From Sediminibacterium sp. (lineage in GTDB: Bacteria; Bacteroidota; Bacteroidia; Chitinophagales; Chitinophagaceae): a stretch of 8,997 nucleotides of DNA. The DNA is taken from positions 1-8,997 of the forward strand of contig JAQBNJ010000530.1 in the NCBI GenBank assembly GCA_028288645.1, written 5' to 3'. The notes under the pieces are model-generated. The model did not search any database. It was not told where the DNA came from and saw nothing but the letters and a program-made list of their open reading frames with translations. Positions 1 through 6,395 of this stretch are shown one piece after another. Positions within the stretch are counted from its first letter, which is position 1, and every line of letters starts with the position of its first letter. The translations under genes were made by a program, and so were the position numbers.

Positions 1-1746
1 TGCATTCCATGGGTAATAACCTGGTGCATCATAACCATAAGCCGAGAATAATTTGTAATGATTCTTACGATAATCGTAGGCAAGGGTAGTAGTAGTTCTG
101 ATAGGTAATTTCAAATGAAAATCCTTTTCAAAATCTGTTCTTACAGTTGCCGTACCGATAAAATTCTGGAACGTAGTACGTTCAGTGTAATTATCGATCT
201 CACCTGTGTTTGCTGCTGAAGCGTTCGGATTATAATTGCTGAACCAGAACTGGTAATAGTCAGCATTTTTATTATCCACCTGGTCTTCGTAACGATAAAG
301 CGTATTCTCGTTCCTTACATTCAAGCTGTATTTCGCATCCAGTTCAAGGAACCTGTTGAAACGATAATTCAGATCGAAGCTCTGCACGAGGTCAACCTTG
401 TTGATCAGTGTGCTTGAATACTGATTCTCGTAATTAGGATTATAGCCATTTACACCGGCAGCATCGCCAAAATAAATACCATAATTGCCATCAAGGTCTT
501 TATAATCATAGTTGGCAAAAGGACGCGTATTATTCAATGCATATAAGATGCCGCGGCCGCTTTGTTCATTCAATGTGTTCTTCGTATAGATCAACTGCGT
601 AAGGCTGGTTAATTTCAAATTCTTTGCCAGTTCAATGCCCAATTTGCCGGTGAGGTTAGAACGTGCATAGTCACCAAGGCCTTTAAAGTTTGAATTCTGT
701 TTGTTGTAAGAGGCAGACAAAAGAAAATCTACTCTGTCTCTGGCACCGGAGATAGTAACAGAATTATTCAATACATAACCATTCTGGAAGAACATTTTAT
801 AATGGTCGTAATATTTCAGGTTCTTACCATAGGGTGTTTCAGCATAGCTGGTCACACCTAATGCATTGTACTGAACGTTTGCATCAAACAAACTCAGGGC
901 AGGGTCAAAATTAATCGGCGCACCGCTTGACTGAACTACGTTACCACTCGCGTCTGTTGTAAACGCATGCATATCGGCTTTGTGAACATTGCCCACATTT
1001 AATAACTGCGTGGTAGTGGCACTGCTGCTCACATCAATATTCAGTTTACCTGCTTTTGCTTTTTTGGTGAAGAGCTGGATAACACCATTCGCTCCCTGTG
1101 CACCATATAAAGATGCGGCCGCGGCACCTTGTACCACTTCCACCCTTTCAATGATGTTTACATCGATTGAGTTAAGATCGGTTGCACCTACCTGTAATCC
1201 ATCGAGCAGAATCATCGGGAAAGTTCCACCTTGTATGGTATTGATACCACGCAGGAGGATATTCAGTGGCTGGCCGGGGTTACCATTCGTACTTGAGATC
1301 TGCGCACCGGCAACCTGTCCTACCAGTTGCTGGCCCACATCACCCGAAGTAACTTTTGTTTGTGCGCCGATGTTCACTGATTCAACAGCGATACCCAGTT
1401 TCTTTTTACTGGTAGCGGCACCCACACCTGTTACAACTACTTCACTTAATGATTTCACATCTGTTAAGAGCTGAACCATTAAATTGGAGGAAGAGGCAAT
1501 GATGGTCTTGTTTTCAAAACCAAGTGCGGAGACAACGAGGGTAGCACCGCTCTTTACCTTAATAGAAAAAGCACCGTCATTTCCGGCGCTGGTGCCGTTT
1601 TTGGTGCCTTTTTCTATTACAGTGGCTCCCGGTACAGGAGATCCTTTGTCGTCCATAACCTTACCGGTTATGGTAGATGTTTGTGCAAAGCCGGCTAGAA
1701 TGGCCATAGCATAAGCGCAAACGCTTAATAGCATTTTTTTTCTCAT
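1..1746 (-). CDS. SusC/RagA-family TonB-dependent outer-membrane receptor (N-terminal 582 codons, C-terminus outside window)
   Basis: Reading the minus strand from the ATG at 1746-1744 gives 582 uninterrupted codons to the left edge, so the gene is partial. Residues 1-22 are a signal peptide (MRKKM start, hydrophobic core, ending AGFAQ). Residues about 24-95 form a carboxypeptidase-regulatory-like beta-sandwich (ITGKV, then PVPGATV). SLSEVVVTG at 99-107 is the usual lead-in to the plug. The plug runs about 115-230 and shows LLRG (164-167), ILLDG (179-183), IERVEVVQGAAAASLYG (199-215) and QGANGV (217-222), all typical of SusC/RagA proteins. The rest is the start of the beta-barrel, rich in Asn, Tyr and alternating aromatics. 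Family members are usually near 1000 residues, so roughly 40% is missing. They import glycans, peptides or other large nutrients across the outer membrane with a SusD-type lipoprotein and TonB energy; no SusD gene is in the window. The substrate cannot be told. No convincing -7 box was found upstream; the leader is A-rich. Confidence 0.95.
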   Translation of the reverse strand, partial: MRKKMLLSVCAYAMAILAGFAQTSTITGKVMDDKGSPVPGATVIEKGTKNGTSAGNDGAFSIKVKSGATLVVSALGFENKTIIASSSNLMVQLLTDVKSLSEVVVTGVGAATSKKKLGIAVESVNIGAQTKVTSGDVGQQLVGQVAGAQISSTNGNPGQPLNILLRGINTIQGGTFPMILLDGLQVGATDLNSIDVNIIERVEVVQGAAAASLYGAQGANGVIQLFTKKAKAGKLNIDVSSSATTTQLLNVGNVHKADMHAFTTDASGNVVQSSGAPINFDPALSLFDANVQYNALGVTSYAETPYGKNLKYYDHYKMFFQNGYVLNNSVTISGARDRVDFLLSASYNKQNSNFKGLGDYARSNLTGKLGIELAKNLKLTSLTQLIYTKNTLNEQSGRGILYALNNTRPFANYDYKDLDGNYGIYFGDAAGVNGYNPNYENQYSSTLINKVDLVQSFDLNYRFNRFLELDAKYSLNVRNENTLYRYEDQVDNKNADYYQFWFSNYNPNASAANTGEIDNYTERTTFQNFIGTATVRTDFEKDFHLKLPIRTTTTLAYDYRKNHYKLFSAYGYDAPGYYPWNA

Positions 1747-2546
1747 GTTGTTATTTTTTGAATCAGAAAGCCGTTTATCAATCGTTCTGACCACCTAAGT
1801 AAAAGAAAAGCTGCGTATAAAAATTTTTCATTATTCGATTTTAAGGTTTTTTTAATTTAACCATGTCTTAACAATCGTTTGCATTCAAATGGATGAATAG
1901 GCAGATTTTATCGGTAAAGAGGATTTAATTAGCGTCCGGTAGGTTTTTTCTGGCTTTTCTGGCAACTTAAAATGGATAATTGGTGGATGCGTGCAATATT
2001 ACTCCTGCTTACGAATTGTCGATATTAAACCAGGAAATGAATATTTTCTCATGATTTGTCAAAAATTATGAAGATCATTCCAAAAAATATACATATTAAA
2101 ATTAATTTAATTTAATAAATCCTTCATATGCAACATGGGCATCTAACGCCTCATTTATCAATGGCAATACCAGGCCCGGAAACAGATTTCAATACCACTA
2201 TAAAAACACATTATCAATAAAAAAATTCAAAAAATTAATTTCCTATTTAACTCATTATCAAATTGTTGCATGGTAAATTGGTGTTTTTCGCCATCAGGAC
2301 CCCCGCTTGCAGGGCCATATAACCATCTTTAGTGATATAGTGTGTAAAACGCCAAAAATGAATTTGAGTGCCGGAGCGGGCGTTTGGGGATGCCCCGGAT
2401 TTTATTCACAGGGGCAAAAATTAATTTTGGAATCTGCCCTGTTTTTGTAATTTAGTGGAAGAATTTAATGGGTTAGTAAGTAACGGGGTCAACAGCAATG
2501 TTGGCCCTTTTACGTGTAATAAAGCCTGCGGGTTCTGTACGCCGAT
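1747..2546. other. Long gene-free AT-rich intergenic region upstream of the susC-like gene and radA
   Basis: About 800 bp with no ORF that looks coding on either strand. The part nearest the receptor gene (about 1747-2290) is strongly AT-rich with poly-A/poly-T tracts and should hold the receptor promoter and leader, although I could not pick a TAnnTTTG box on the minus strand. The part from about 2290 on is more GC-rich and holds small hairpins: GGGG/CCCC at 2386-2396, TGCCCC/GGGGCA at 2391-2416, and a terminator-like stem at 2485-2511 listed separately. The two genes flanking the region diverge, so it serves both. Confidence 0.7.
2485..2511 (+). terminator. Terminator-like hairpin with no gene upstream of it
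   Basis: GGGTCAAC (2486-2493) pairs with GTTGGCCC (2500-2507) through one G-U pair, leaving a 6-nt loop. The stem is followed by TTTTA (2508-2512). On the plus strand this has the form of a short intrinsic terminator, but no plus-strand coding gene precedes it. It could end a small unannotated RNA, block read-through into radA, or be chance. Bacteroidota terminators often have weak U-tracts, so form alone does not settle it. Confidence 0.35.
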
Positions 2547-2614
2547 AAAGCTGCGTAGGTATTAGGAGTTAGGCATTAGCCGTCTTTGCTAACAGCTAAT
2601 ACCTACGCAGCTTT
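2547..2614. repeat. Heptad-periodic inverted repeat just upstream of radA (element 1)
   Basis: The arms 2547-2565 and 2596-2614 are perfect 19-bp reverse complements. After a 2x2 mismatch, five more pairs form (2568-2572 with 2589-2593), leaving a 16-nt loop. Inside the left arm and loop four 7-nt words follow one another without gaps from 2556: TAGGTAT, TAGGAGT, TAGGCAT, TAGCCGT. Read in reverse complement, the right arm gives the same kind of word (TAGGTAT, TAGCTGT, TAGC...). The element ends 20 nt before the radA ATG, so it lies in or against its promoter. There is no T-tract fitting a terminator. It shares the 7-nt period with three other intergenic elements in this window. Confidence 0.85.
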
Positions 2615-2622
2615 CTTAGCTT

Positions 2623-2630
2623 TATCTTTA
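2623..2630 (+). promoter_or_regulatory. Possible -7 promoter box of radA (TATCTTTA)
   Basis: TATCTTTA matches 7 of 8 positions of the Bacteroidota -7 consensus TAnnTTTG and ends 4 nt before the radA ATG. If used, transcription would begin at or next to the start codon, giving a leaderless or nearly leaderless mRNA. A TTTG-type -33 element is not visible at the expected distance, where the right arm of element 1 lies instead. An overlapping alternative, TAGCTTTA (2617-2624), fits equally well. Confidence 0.3.
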
Positions 2631-2634
2631 CCTC

Positions 2635-4005
2635 ATGAGCAAAATAAAAACAGCTTTTTTTTGTAGTAACTGTGGTTATGAAAGCGCCAAGTGGTTGGGC
2701 AAGTGCCCGGGCTGCTCTCAATGGAACACTTTTACAGAAGAGATCTTAGACAAAGGAACCAACAAAGAAGAAAGCTGGGATGCGTATACGGCTGAAAAAA
2801 GAAATACAAAAACAGTTGCATTACAGGATGTGATCAGCAACAAAGAAAAAAGGATCGTAACGAAAGATCCTGAACTGAACCGTGTGCTGGGTGGAGGTAT
2901 TGTTCCGGGAAGTATTATTCTTGTGGCCGGTGAGCCGGGCATCGGTAAAAGTACTTTGTTCCTGCAGAATGGTTTGTTGATCGATCAGCTGCGTGTCTTA
3001 TATATCAGTGGTGAAGAAAGTGAGCAACAGATAAAGATGCGGGCCGACAGGCTGAAGATCGCGAATGATAATTTTTATTTGTTGACTGAAACGGGCACAC
3101 AAACCATTTTCCAGGAGATCAGGAAATTAAAACCACAAATAGTAATCGTTGATTCGATACAAACATTGCAATCGAACCTCATCGATTCATCTGCCGGCAG
3201 TGTTTCGCAGATACGCGAATGTGCGGCGGAGTTTCAGCGTTTTGCGAAGGAAACCAACACGCCTGTTTTTTTGATCGGTCATATCACCAAAGACGGCGCC
3301 ATAGCAGGACCGAAAATATTAGAACATATGGTTGATACGGTTCTGCAGTTTGAAGGCGACCGTCATTATGCATACCGCATTTTACGAACACTAAAGAACC
3401 GTTTTGGAAGTACTTCTGAACTGGGCATTTATGAAATGACCGGTGAAGGAATGCGTATCGTATCCAATCCTTCAGAAATACTCATCGCGCAAAGAGAAGA
3501 GCAATTGAGCGGAAGTGCCATTGCTGCTACATTAGAAGGCATGCGGCCACTACTGATAGAAGTGCAGGCATTGGTAACACAAAGTGTGTACGGAACGCCG
3601 CAAAGAACAGTGAGCGGTTTTGATCTCAGGCGTTTGCAATTATTATTGGCCGTGCTTGAAAAACGCGGTGGTTTTCAATTCGGGATGAAGGATGTGTTCG
3701 TCAACATTGCGGGTGGTATAAAAGTAGAGGACCCATCTATTGATCTTGCGGTGATCTGCGCGTTGCTTTCTTCGTATGAAGATGTTCCGTTGCCGGCGCA
3801 TACCTGTTTTGCAGGTGAAGTAGGATTGAACGGCGAGATCCGTGCGGTGAACAGGATCGAGCAACGCATTGCCGAAGCAGAGAAACTAGGATTTGAAAAG
3901 ATCATTGTATCGCGATACAATAAAAAAAGTTTTGATCCCAAGGCGTATAAAATAAATGTGGCGGCGTTGAGCAGGGTGGATGAGGTGTATCAGCAATTAT
4001 TTTAA
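2635..4005 (+). CDS. radA: RadA/Sms, DNA branch-migration ATPase of recombinational repair
   Basis: Complete 456-residue protein, the usual family length. An N-terminal zinc ribbon has C10-x2-C13 and C24-x2-C27, followed by the typical QWNTF. The RecA-like ATPase core carries Walker A GEPGIGKST (99-107, K105), the GEES motif (126-129), Walker B IVIVDSIQT (169-177) and the RadA-specific KNRFG (254-258). The C-terminal third (about 285-456) is the Lon-protease-like domain, with VEDPSIDLA and the GEVGLNGEIR segment conserved in RadA. RadA is a cytoplasmic hexameric motor that drives branch migration of RecA-made recombination intermediates, and in naturally transformable bacteria helps integrate incoming single strands. 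The ATG at 2635 is chosen because it sits directly before the zinc ribbon. A 31-bp hairpin lies behind the stop and comF follows on the same strand. Confidence 0.98.
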   Translation: MSKIKTAFFCSNCGYESAKWLGKCPGCSQWNTFTEEILDKGTNKEESWDAYTAEKRNTKTVALQDVISNKEKRIVTKDPELNRVLGGGIVPGSIILVAGEPGIGKSTLFLQNGLLIDQLRVLYISGEESEQQIKMRADRLKIANDNFYLLTETGTQTIFQEIRKLKPQIVIVDSIQTLQSNLIDSSAGSVSQIRECAAEFQRFAKETNTPVFLIGHITKDGAIAGPKILEHMVDTVLQFEGDRHYAYRILRTLKNRFGSTSELGIYEMTGEGMRIVSNPSEILIAQREEQLSGSAIAATLEGMRPLLIEVQALVTQSVYGTPQRTVSGFDLRRLQLLLAVLEKRGGFQFGMKDVFVNIAGGIKVEDPSIDLAVICALLSSYEDVPLPAHTCFAGEVGLNGEIRAVNRIEQRIAEAEKLGFEKIIVSRYNKKSFDPKAYKINVAALSRVDEVYQQLF

Positions 4006-4019
4006 ATTACTATACATGA

Positions 4020-4115
4020 GTTTGTGGTTTGTGGTTTGTAGTTTGTGGTTTGTGGTTGTTAGAGGTTCACAGCCTTAGTTAATCAACAACTACAAACCAC
4101 AAACTACAAACCACA
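4020..4115. repeat. Heptad-periodic long hairpin between radA and comF (element 2)
   Basis: The left arm is a tandem run of 7-nt words from 4020: GTTTGTG, GTTTGTG, GTTTGTA, GTTTGTG, GTTTGTG, then a shortened GTTGTTA. The right arm (4085-4115) is the reverse complement of 4030-4060 over 31 bp, with only G4054/T4091 not Watson-Crick, and that is a G-U pair in RNA. The loop is 24 nt (4061-4084). The element fills much of the 191-bp gap between the radA stop and the comF start. A stem this long, without a following T-tract, is not a standard terminator. It could stabilise the 3' end of the radA mRNA, slow read-through, or be a mobile or amplified palindromic repeat. Confidence 0.9.
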
Positions 4116-4184
4116 CTAAAAATTAACCGTGAAAAAACACGGATTCCTGCGGCAAATACCTAATCAAAAAAATAACAGCATTCC

Positions 4185-4192
4185 CATATTTG
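4185..4192 (+). promoter_or_regulatory. Possible -7 promoter box of comF (CATATTTG)
   Basis: CATATTTG agrees with TAnnTTTG at all but the first base and ends 4 nt before the comF ATG, the same spacing as the candidate box at radA. A matching -33 TTTG is not seen. If real, the comF transcript would be leaderless or nearly so. Confidence 0.25.
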
Positions 4193-4196
4193 TGTA

Positions 4197-4898
4197 ATGC
4201 TGTCAACATCAAAAAAATACTTCAACGATCTTCTCCATCTTTTCTATCCGCACAATTGTGAAGGATGTGGTTCGGATATTTTATACGATACACAATTCCT
4301 TTGTGCAAGGTGCATGCATCATTTACCGGAGACTGGCTTTTTTGTAAAGCCTTTTAATCCCGTTGAAAAATTATTCTATGGCAGATCGGATATCCGGAAC
4401 GCGGCGGCTGCTTATTATTTTACAAAGGAATCATTACTGCAGCATTTACTGATCCAGTTAAAATATAAAAGCAATAAAGAAGCCGGGTATTTTTTAGGAA
4501 GAATGATGGGGCACGCCTGCATACGCTCCGGAAGATTTATGGATATTGATGCGCTGGTACCCTTACCACTCAATCAAAAAAAAGAGCAGGTACGCGGCTA
4601 TAACCAGGCCGCCCTGATCTGTGAGGGGATGAACGAGGTCTGGCAGAAACCGGTTTACGAAGATGCCGTAATAAGGACGCGTTTCACCGAAACCCAGACA
4701 AAGCAGAACCGGGTGAGCCGCTGGCAGAACATGGAAGGTGTTTTCGCCATCAATCAGCCCGGCCGGCTTGAGAACAAACATATATTATTGGTAGATGATG
4801 TGATCACCACCGGGGCAACCCTTGAGGCCTGCGGCTCGTCTATATTGGATGTGAACGGGGCGGTGTTGAGTATTGCTGCTGCGGCCTATACGGTTTAG
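4197..4898 (+). CDS. comF: ComF family protein, zinc-ribbon phosphoribosyltransferase-like competence factor
   Basis: Complete 233-residue protein, normal for the family. The N-terminus has a zinc-binding pair of CxxC motifs (C21-x2-C24 and C36-x2-C39). The remainder is a type I phosphoribosyltransferase-like fold: VPLPL (121-125), RGYNQA (133-138), the TETQTKQNRVSRW stretch (164-176) and the PRPP-binding loop LLVDDVITTGAT (197-208), with the two Asp residues and TTG kept. ComF proteins are needed for natural transformation in several bacteria, where they act in the cytoplasm on or near incoming single-stranded DNA; their chemical activity is not settled. The next gene upstream on the same strand is radA, which also serves transformation, but the long hairpin between them argues against a simple operon. 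The ATG at 4197 is favoured because it lies shortly before the zinc ribbon. Confidence 0.95.
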   Translation: MLSTSKKYFNDLLHLFYPHNCEGCGSDILYDTQFLCARCMHHLPETGFFVKPFNPVEKLFYGRSDIRNAAAAYYFTKESLLQHLLIQLKYKSNKEAGYFLGRMMGHACIRSGRFMDIDALVPLPLNQKKEQVRGYNQAALICEGMNEVWQKPVYEDAVIRTRFTETQTKQNRVSRWQNMEGVFAINQPGRLENKHILLVDDVITTGATLEACGSSILDVNGAVLSIAAAAYTV

Positions 4899-4979
4899 TT
4901 AAAAATTAATAATTAATAGTTAATAATTGACCTATACTTTTAGCACTCACTATTAACTTTTAACTCTTAACTTTAACCT
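4897..4979. repeat. Heptad-periodic AT-rich inverted repeat between comF and the peroxidase gene (element 3)
   Basis: The left side reads as gapless 7-nt words from 4904: AATTAAT, AATTAAT, AGTTAAT, AATTGAC. After a loop the right side reads ATTAACT (4952), TTTAACT (4959), CTTAACT (4966), then a word shifted by one base, TTAACCT (4973). The right side is an imperfect reverse complement of the left, about 17 of 21 positions in the best three-word alignment. The element begins in the comF stop codon and ends about 23 nt before the next ATG. TAACTTTA (4968-4975) in its right arm resembles a -7 box, so it may supply the promoter of the downstream gene. Confidence 0.7.
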
Positions 4980-5002
4980 CCTGATTACCTAAAACTACAA
5001 AC

Positions 5003-5536
5003 ATGAAATACCTATTAACCATTGCCATCGTAGCTATGATGAGCGCGTTCACCATAAAAGGTGACCCAACCATTCACAGCTTTAAAGTAAAATCTATTGA
5101 AGGAGGAACGATCGATTTCTCCAAATTCAAGGGTAAAAAAATATTGGTGGTGAATACTGCGTCAAAATGCGGTTACACAAAGCAATATGAGCAACTGGAG
5201 AAAGTGTACGAAGAATACAAAGACAAACTGGTGATCGTTGGCTTTCCTGCCAATAATTTCGGTGCTCAGGAACCAGGCGCTGATAGCGAGATCCAGGAAT
5301 TCTGCAAAGCGCGTTTCGGCGTGAAATTTCCACTCGCAAGCAAGATCAGTGTAAAAGGCGATGATACTGCGCCTATTTACAAATGGCTGACCAGCAAAAC
5401 AGAAAATGGTGTACTTGATGCCGAGATCAAATGGAATTTCAATAAATTCTTGCTTGATGAGAACGGTAAGCTGATCGCCTATTTTGAAAGTAAGGTGGTG
5501 CCTGATAGTGAGGAGATACTGAAATACCTGAAATAG
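5003..5536 (+). CDS. Exported glutathione peroxidase family protein (probably thioredoxin-type, cysteine active site)
   Basis: Complete 177-residue protein. Residues 1-20 form a hydrophobic export signal (MKYLLTIAIVAMMSAF), so it should act in the periplasm. The thioredoxin-fold peroxidase core follows: VVNTASKCGYT (49-59) with peroxidatic C56, FPANNFGAQEPG (81-92) with catalytic Q89, and WNFNKFL (144-150) with the catalytic Trp and Asn. The active site is plain cysteine (TGC), not selenocysteine. C101 in EFCKARFGVKFP lies where resolving cysteines of two-cysteine, thioredoxin-dependent family members are found (as in yeast Gpx3), so thioredoxin is a likelier reductant than glutathione; this is inference. 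The usual FPCNQF motif reads FPANNF here, without its Cys. The likely role is reduction of hydrogen or lipid peroxides in the envelope. The gene is preceded by repeat element 3 and followed by a strong terminator. Confidence 0.93.
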   Translation: MKYLLTIAIVAMMSAFTIKGDPTIHSFKVKSIEGGTIDFSKFKGKKILVVNTASKCGYTKQYEQLEKVYEEYKDKLVIVGFPANNFGAQEPGADSEIQEFCKARFGVKFPLASKISVKGDDTAPIYKWLTSKTENGVLDAEIKWNFNKFLLDENGKLIAYFESKVVPDSEEILKYLK

Positions 5537-5572
5537 ATCGCCAATCGATCTTAAGGATCGAAATATAATTTT

Positions 5573-5610
5573 AAATAAAAGGGTCCCGCAAATGCGGGAC
5601 TCTTTTATTT
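5573..5610. terminator. Bidirectional intrinsic terminator between convergent genes
   Basis: GTCCCGCA (5583-5590) pairs with TGCGGGAC (5593-5600). The stem continues outward through a G-T wobble, G-C, four A-T pairs (5577-5580 with 5603-5606) and further A/T pairs to 5573/5610. The plus strand then reads a T-rich tract and so does the minus strand, so it can stop both the peroxidase transcript and the convergent barrel-protein transcript. The stop codon of the minus-strand gene (5605-5607) lies inside the stem, so a ribosome at that stop would compete with folding. Confidence 0.9.
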
Positions 5611-6282
5611 TTTGAGCTTGAACAAACGATAGCCAAGATCTAAACTGCCAGTACGGTACCGAAACTCCCGGTAAGAATTAACAGGCGAACTATTGCTTAG
5701 GTCCATTTGGTATTGAAACCGCAGCACCATTTTTTTCCAGTTGGCCGAAATACCGGATTGCAGTCCCAGGCGCCATTTTTTTATGTCTGTGCCTTCATCG
5801 AAATCGATCTTACGGTTAAAATACGGGGACATATAAAGACCGCCGGAGATGGGCAGATCATTTCTTTGAATATTTCCATCCATTGTTCCGCTCACTCCCG
5901 CTGATGCGTATATGCCTCCCGAAAATTGCAGGTGCATATTCTTTGCAATGGCTAACGCATACCCTGCTCCTACGGGAAGGCTGATGTATTTCGGGTAGTA
6001 CATAACATTCCTGTAAACTATGCAGCAGATATCCATCACTTCGTGAAAAGCTTTTGCTTCGTATTGCAATCCTGTGTACAGAAAACCATCTCCGGTTATG
6101 GGAAAATGAATCGAGGCACCAGACTGCCATTGCCATTTGCTGTTATCACCATCCTGTATCCCGCTTGGCGAACCGGTGGCACGGATCTGCGTGTTATTGA
6201 TACCTCCGGACAGGTACACCTGGATCTGTGCCTTTGATGAAAGACAAAATAACAGGCTTATAAAAAATAATGTTTTACGCAT
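5605..6282 (-). CDS. Small outer-membrane beta-barrel protein, PorT-like, function unknown
   Basis: Reads 225 residues from the ATG at 6282. That start is chosen over an in-frame ATG 66 bp further upstream because MRKTLFFISLLFCLSSKA is a textbook signal peptide, cleaved before QIQVYLSGG. The mature protein shows the alternating hydrophobic/polar pattern of short transmembrane beta-strands, with many Gly and aromatic residues: GFLYTGLQYEAKAF (66-79), YISLPVGAGYALA (99-111), MHLQFSGGIYASAGV (116-130), WRLGLQSGISANW (170-182), MVLRFQYQMDL (185-195), and a last strand SLDLGYRLF (213-221). This fits the PorT/OmpA-like outer-membrane beta-barrel families common in Bacteroidota. Two adjacent cysteines (C86, C87) are its only mature cysteines. 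The specific role cannot be told. It diverges from holB and converges on the peroxidase gene. Confidence 0.8.
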   Translation of the reverse strand: MRKTLFFISLLFCLSSKAQIQVYLSGGINNTQIRATGSPSGIQDGDNSKWQWQSGASIHFPITGDGFLYTGLQYEAKAFHEVMDICCIVYRNVMYYPKYISLPVGAGYALAIAKNMHLQFSGGIYASAGVSGTMDGNIQRNDLPISGGLYMSPYFNRKIDFDEGTDIKKWRLGLQSGISANWKKMVLRFQYQMDLSNSSPVNSYREFRYRTGSLDLGYRLFKLKK

Positions 6283-6395
6283 TTTTTTTCTTTGTTGACA
6301 CATCCCTTGTACAATCGGTTGCATGTGGATTTTTATCTCATCGTTCACATTGCAGGATGCCTTACTTTGCGCAGGTAAACGAGAAGGAATTAATC
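6283..6395. promoter_or_regulatory. Divergent promoter region between the barrel gene and holB
   Basis: The 113-bp gap between two divergent start codons must carry both promoters if both start here. TTACTTTG (6362-6369, plus) matches 7 of 8 bases of TAnnTTTG and would give holB a leader of about 20 nt that contains purine-rich GAGAAGGAA (6381-6389), a plausible ribosome-binding segment. No clear box was found for the minus-strand gene; its leader is a run of A residues directly before the ATG. Confidence 0.4.

Noticed and set aside
989..1714. Plus-strand reading frames of 161 and 76 codons
   Set aside because: They lie antisense to the susC-like gene, whose minus-strand frame gives an unbroken, clearly recognisable receptor.
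1775..2261. Recurring TTATCAA words (1775, 2155, 2211, 2255) as operator sites for the receptor gene
   Set aside because: Short AT-rich word in an AT-rich spacer, with irregular spacing and no palindrome.
2358..2450. 30-codon plus-strand ORF in the region before radA
   Set aside because: No ribosome-binding signal, no similarity I can recognise, and its sequence overlaps small hairpins. Chance is the simpler reading.
4020..4115. CRISPR-like array
   Set aside because: The 7-nt words abut without spacers, and the second half is the reverse complement of the first. This is a hairpin of tandem words, not a repeat-spacer array.
6283..6348. 22-residue extension of the minus-strand barrel protein
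   Set aside because: It would bury a good signal peptide inside the protein. The ATG at 6282 puts the signal peptide at the N-terminus.
6270..6395. N-terminal extension of holB (starts at 6270 or 6357)
   Set aside because: The family begins at MQFKDVIGQ. The extension from 6270 would overlap the signal-peptide codons and promoter of the divergent barrel gene and has no domain-like content.
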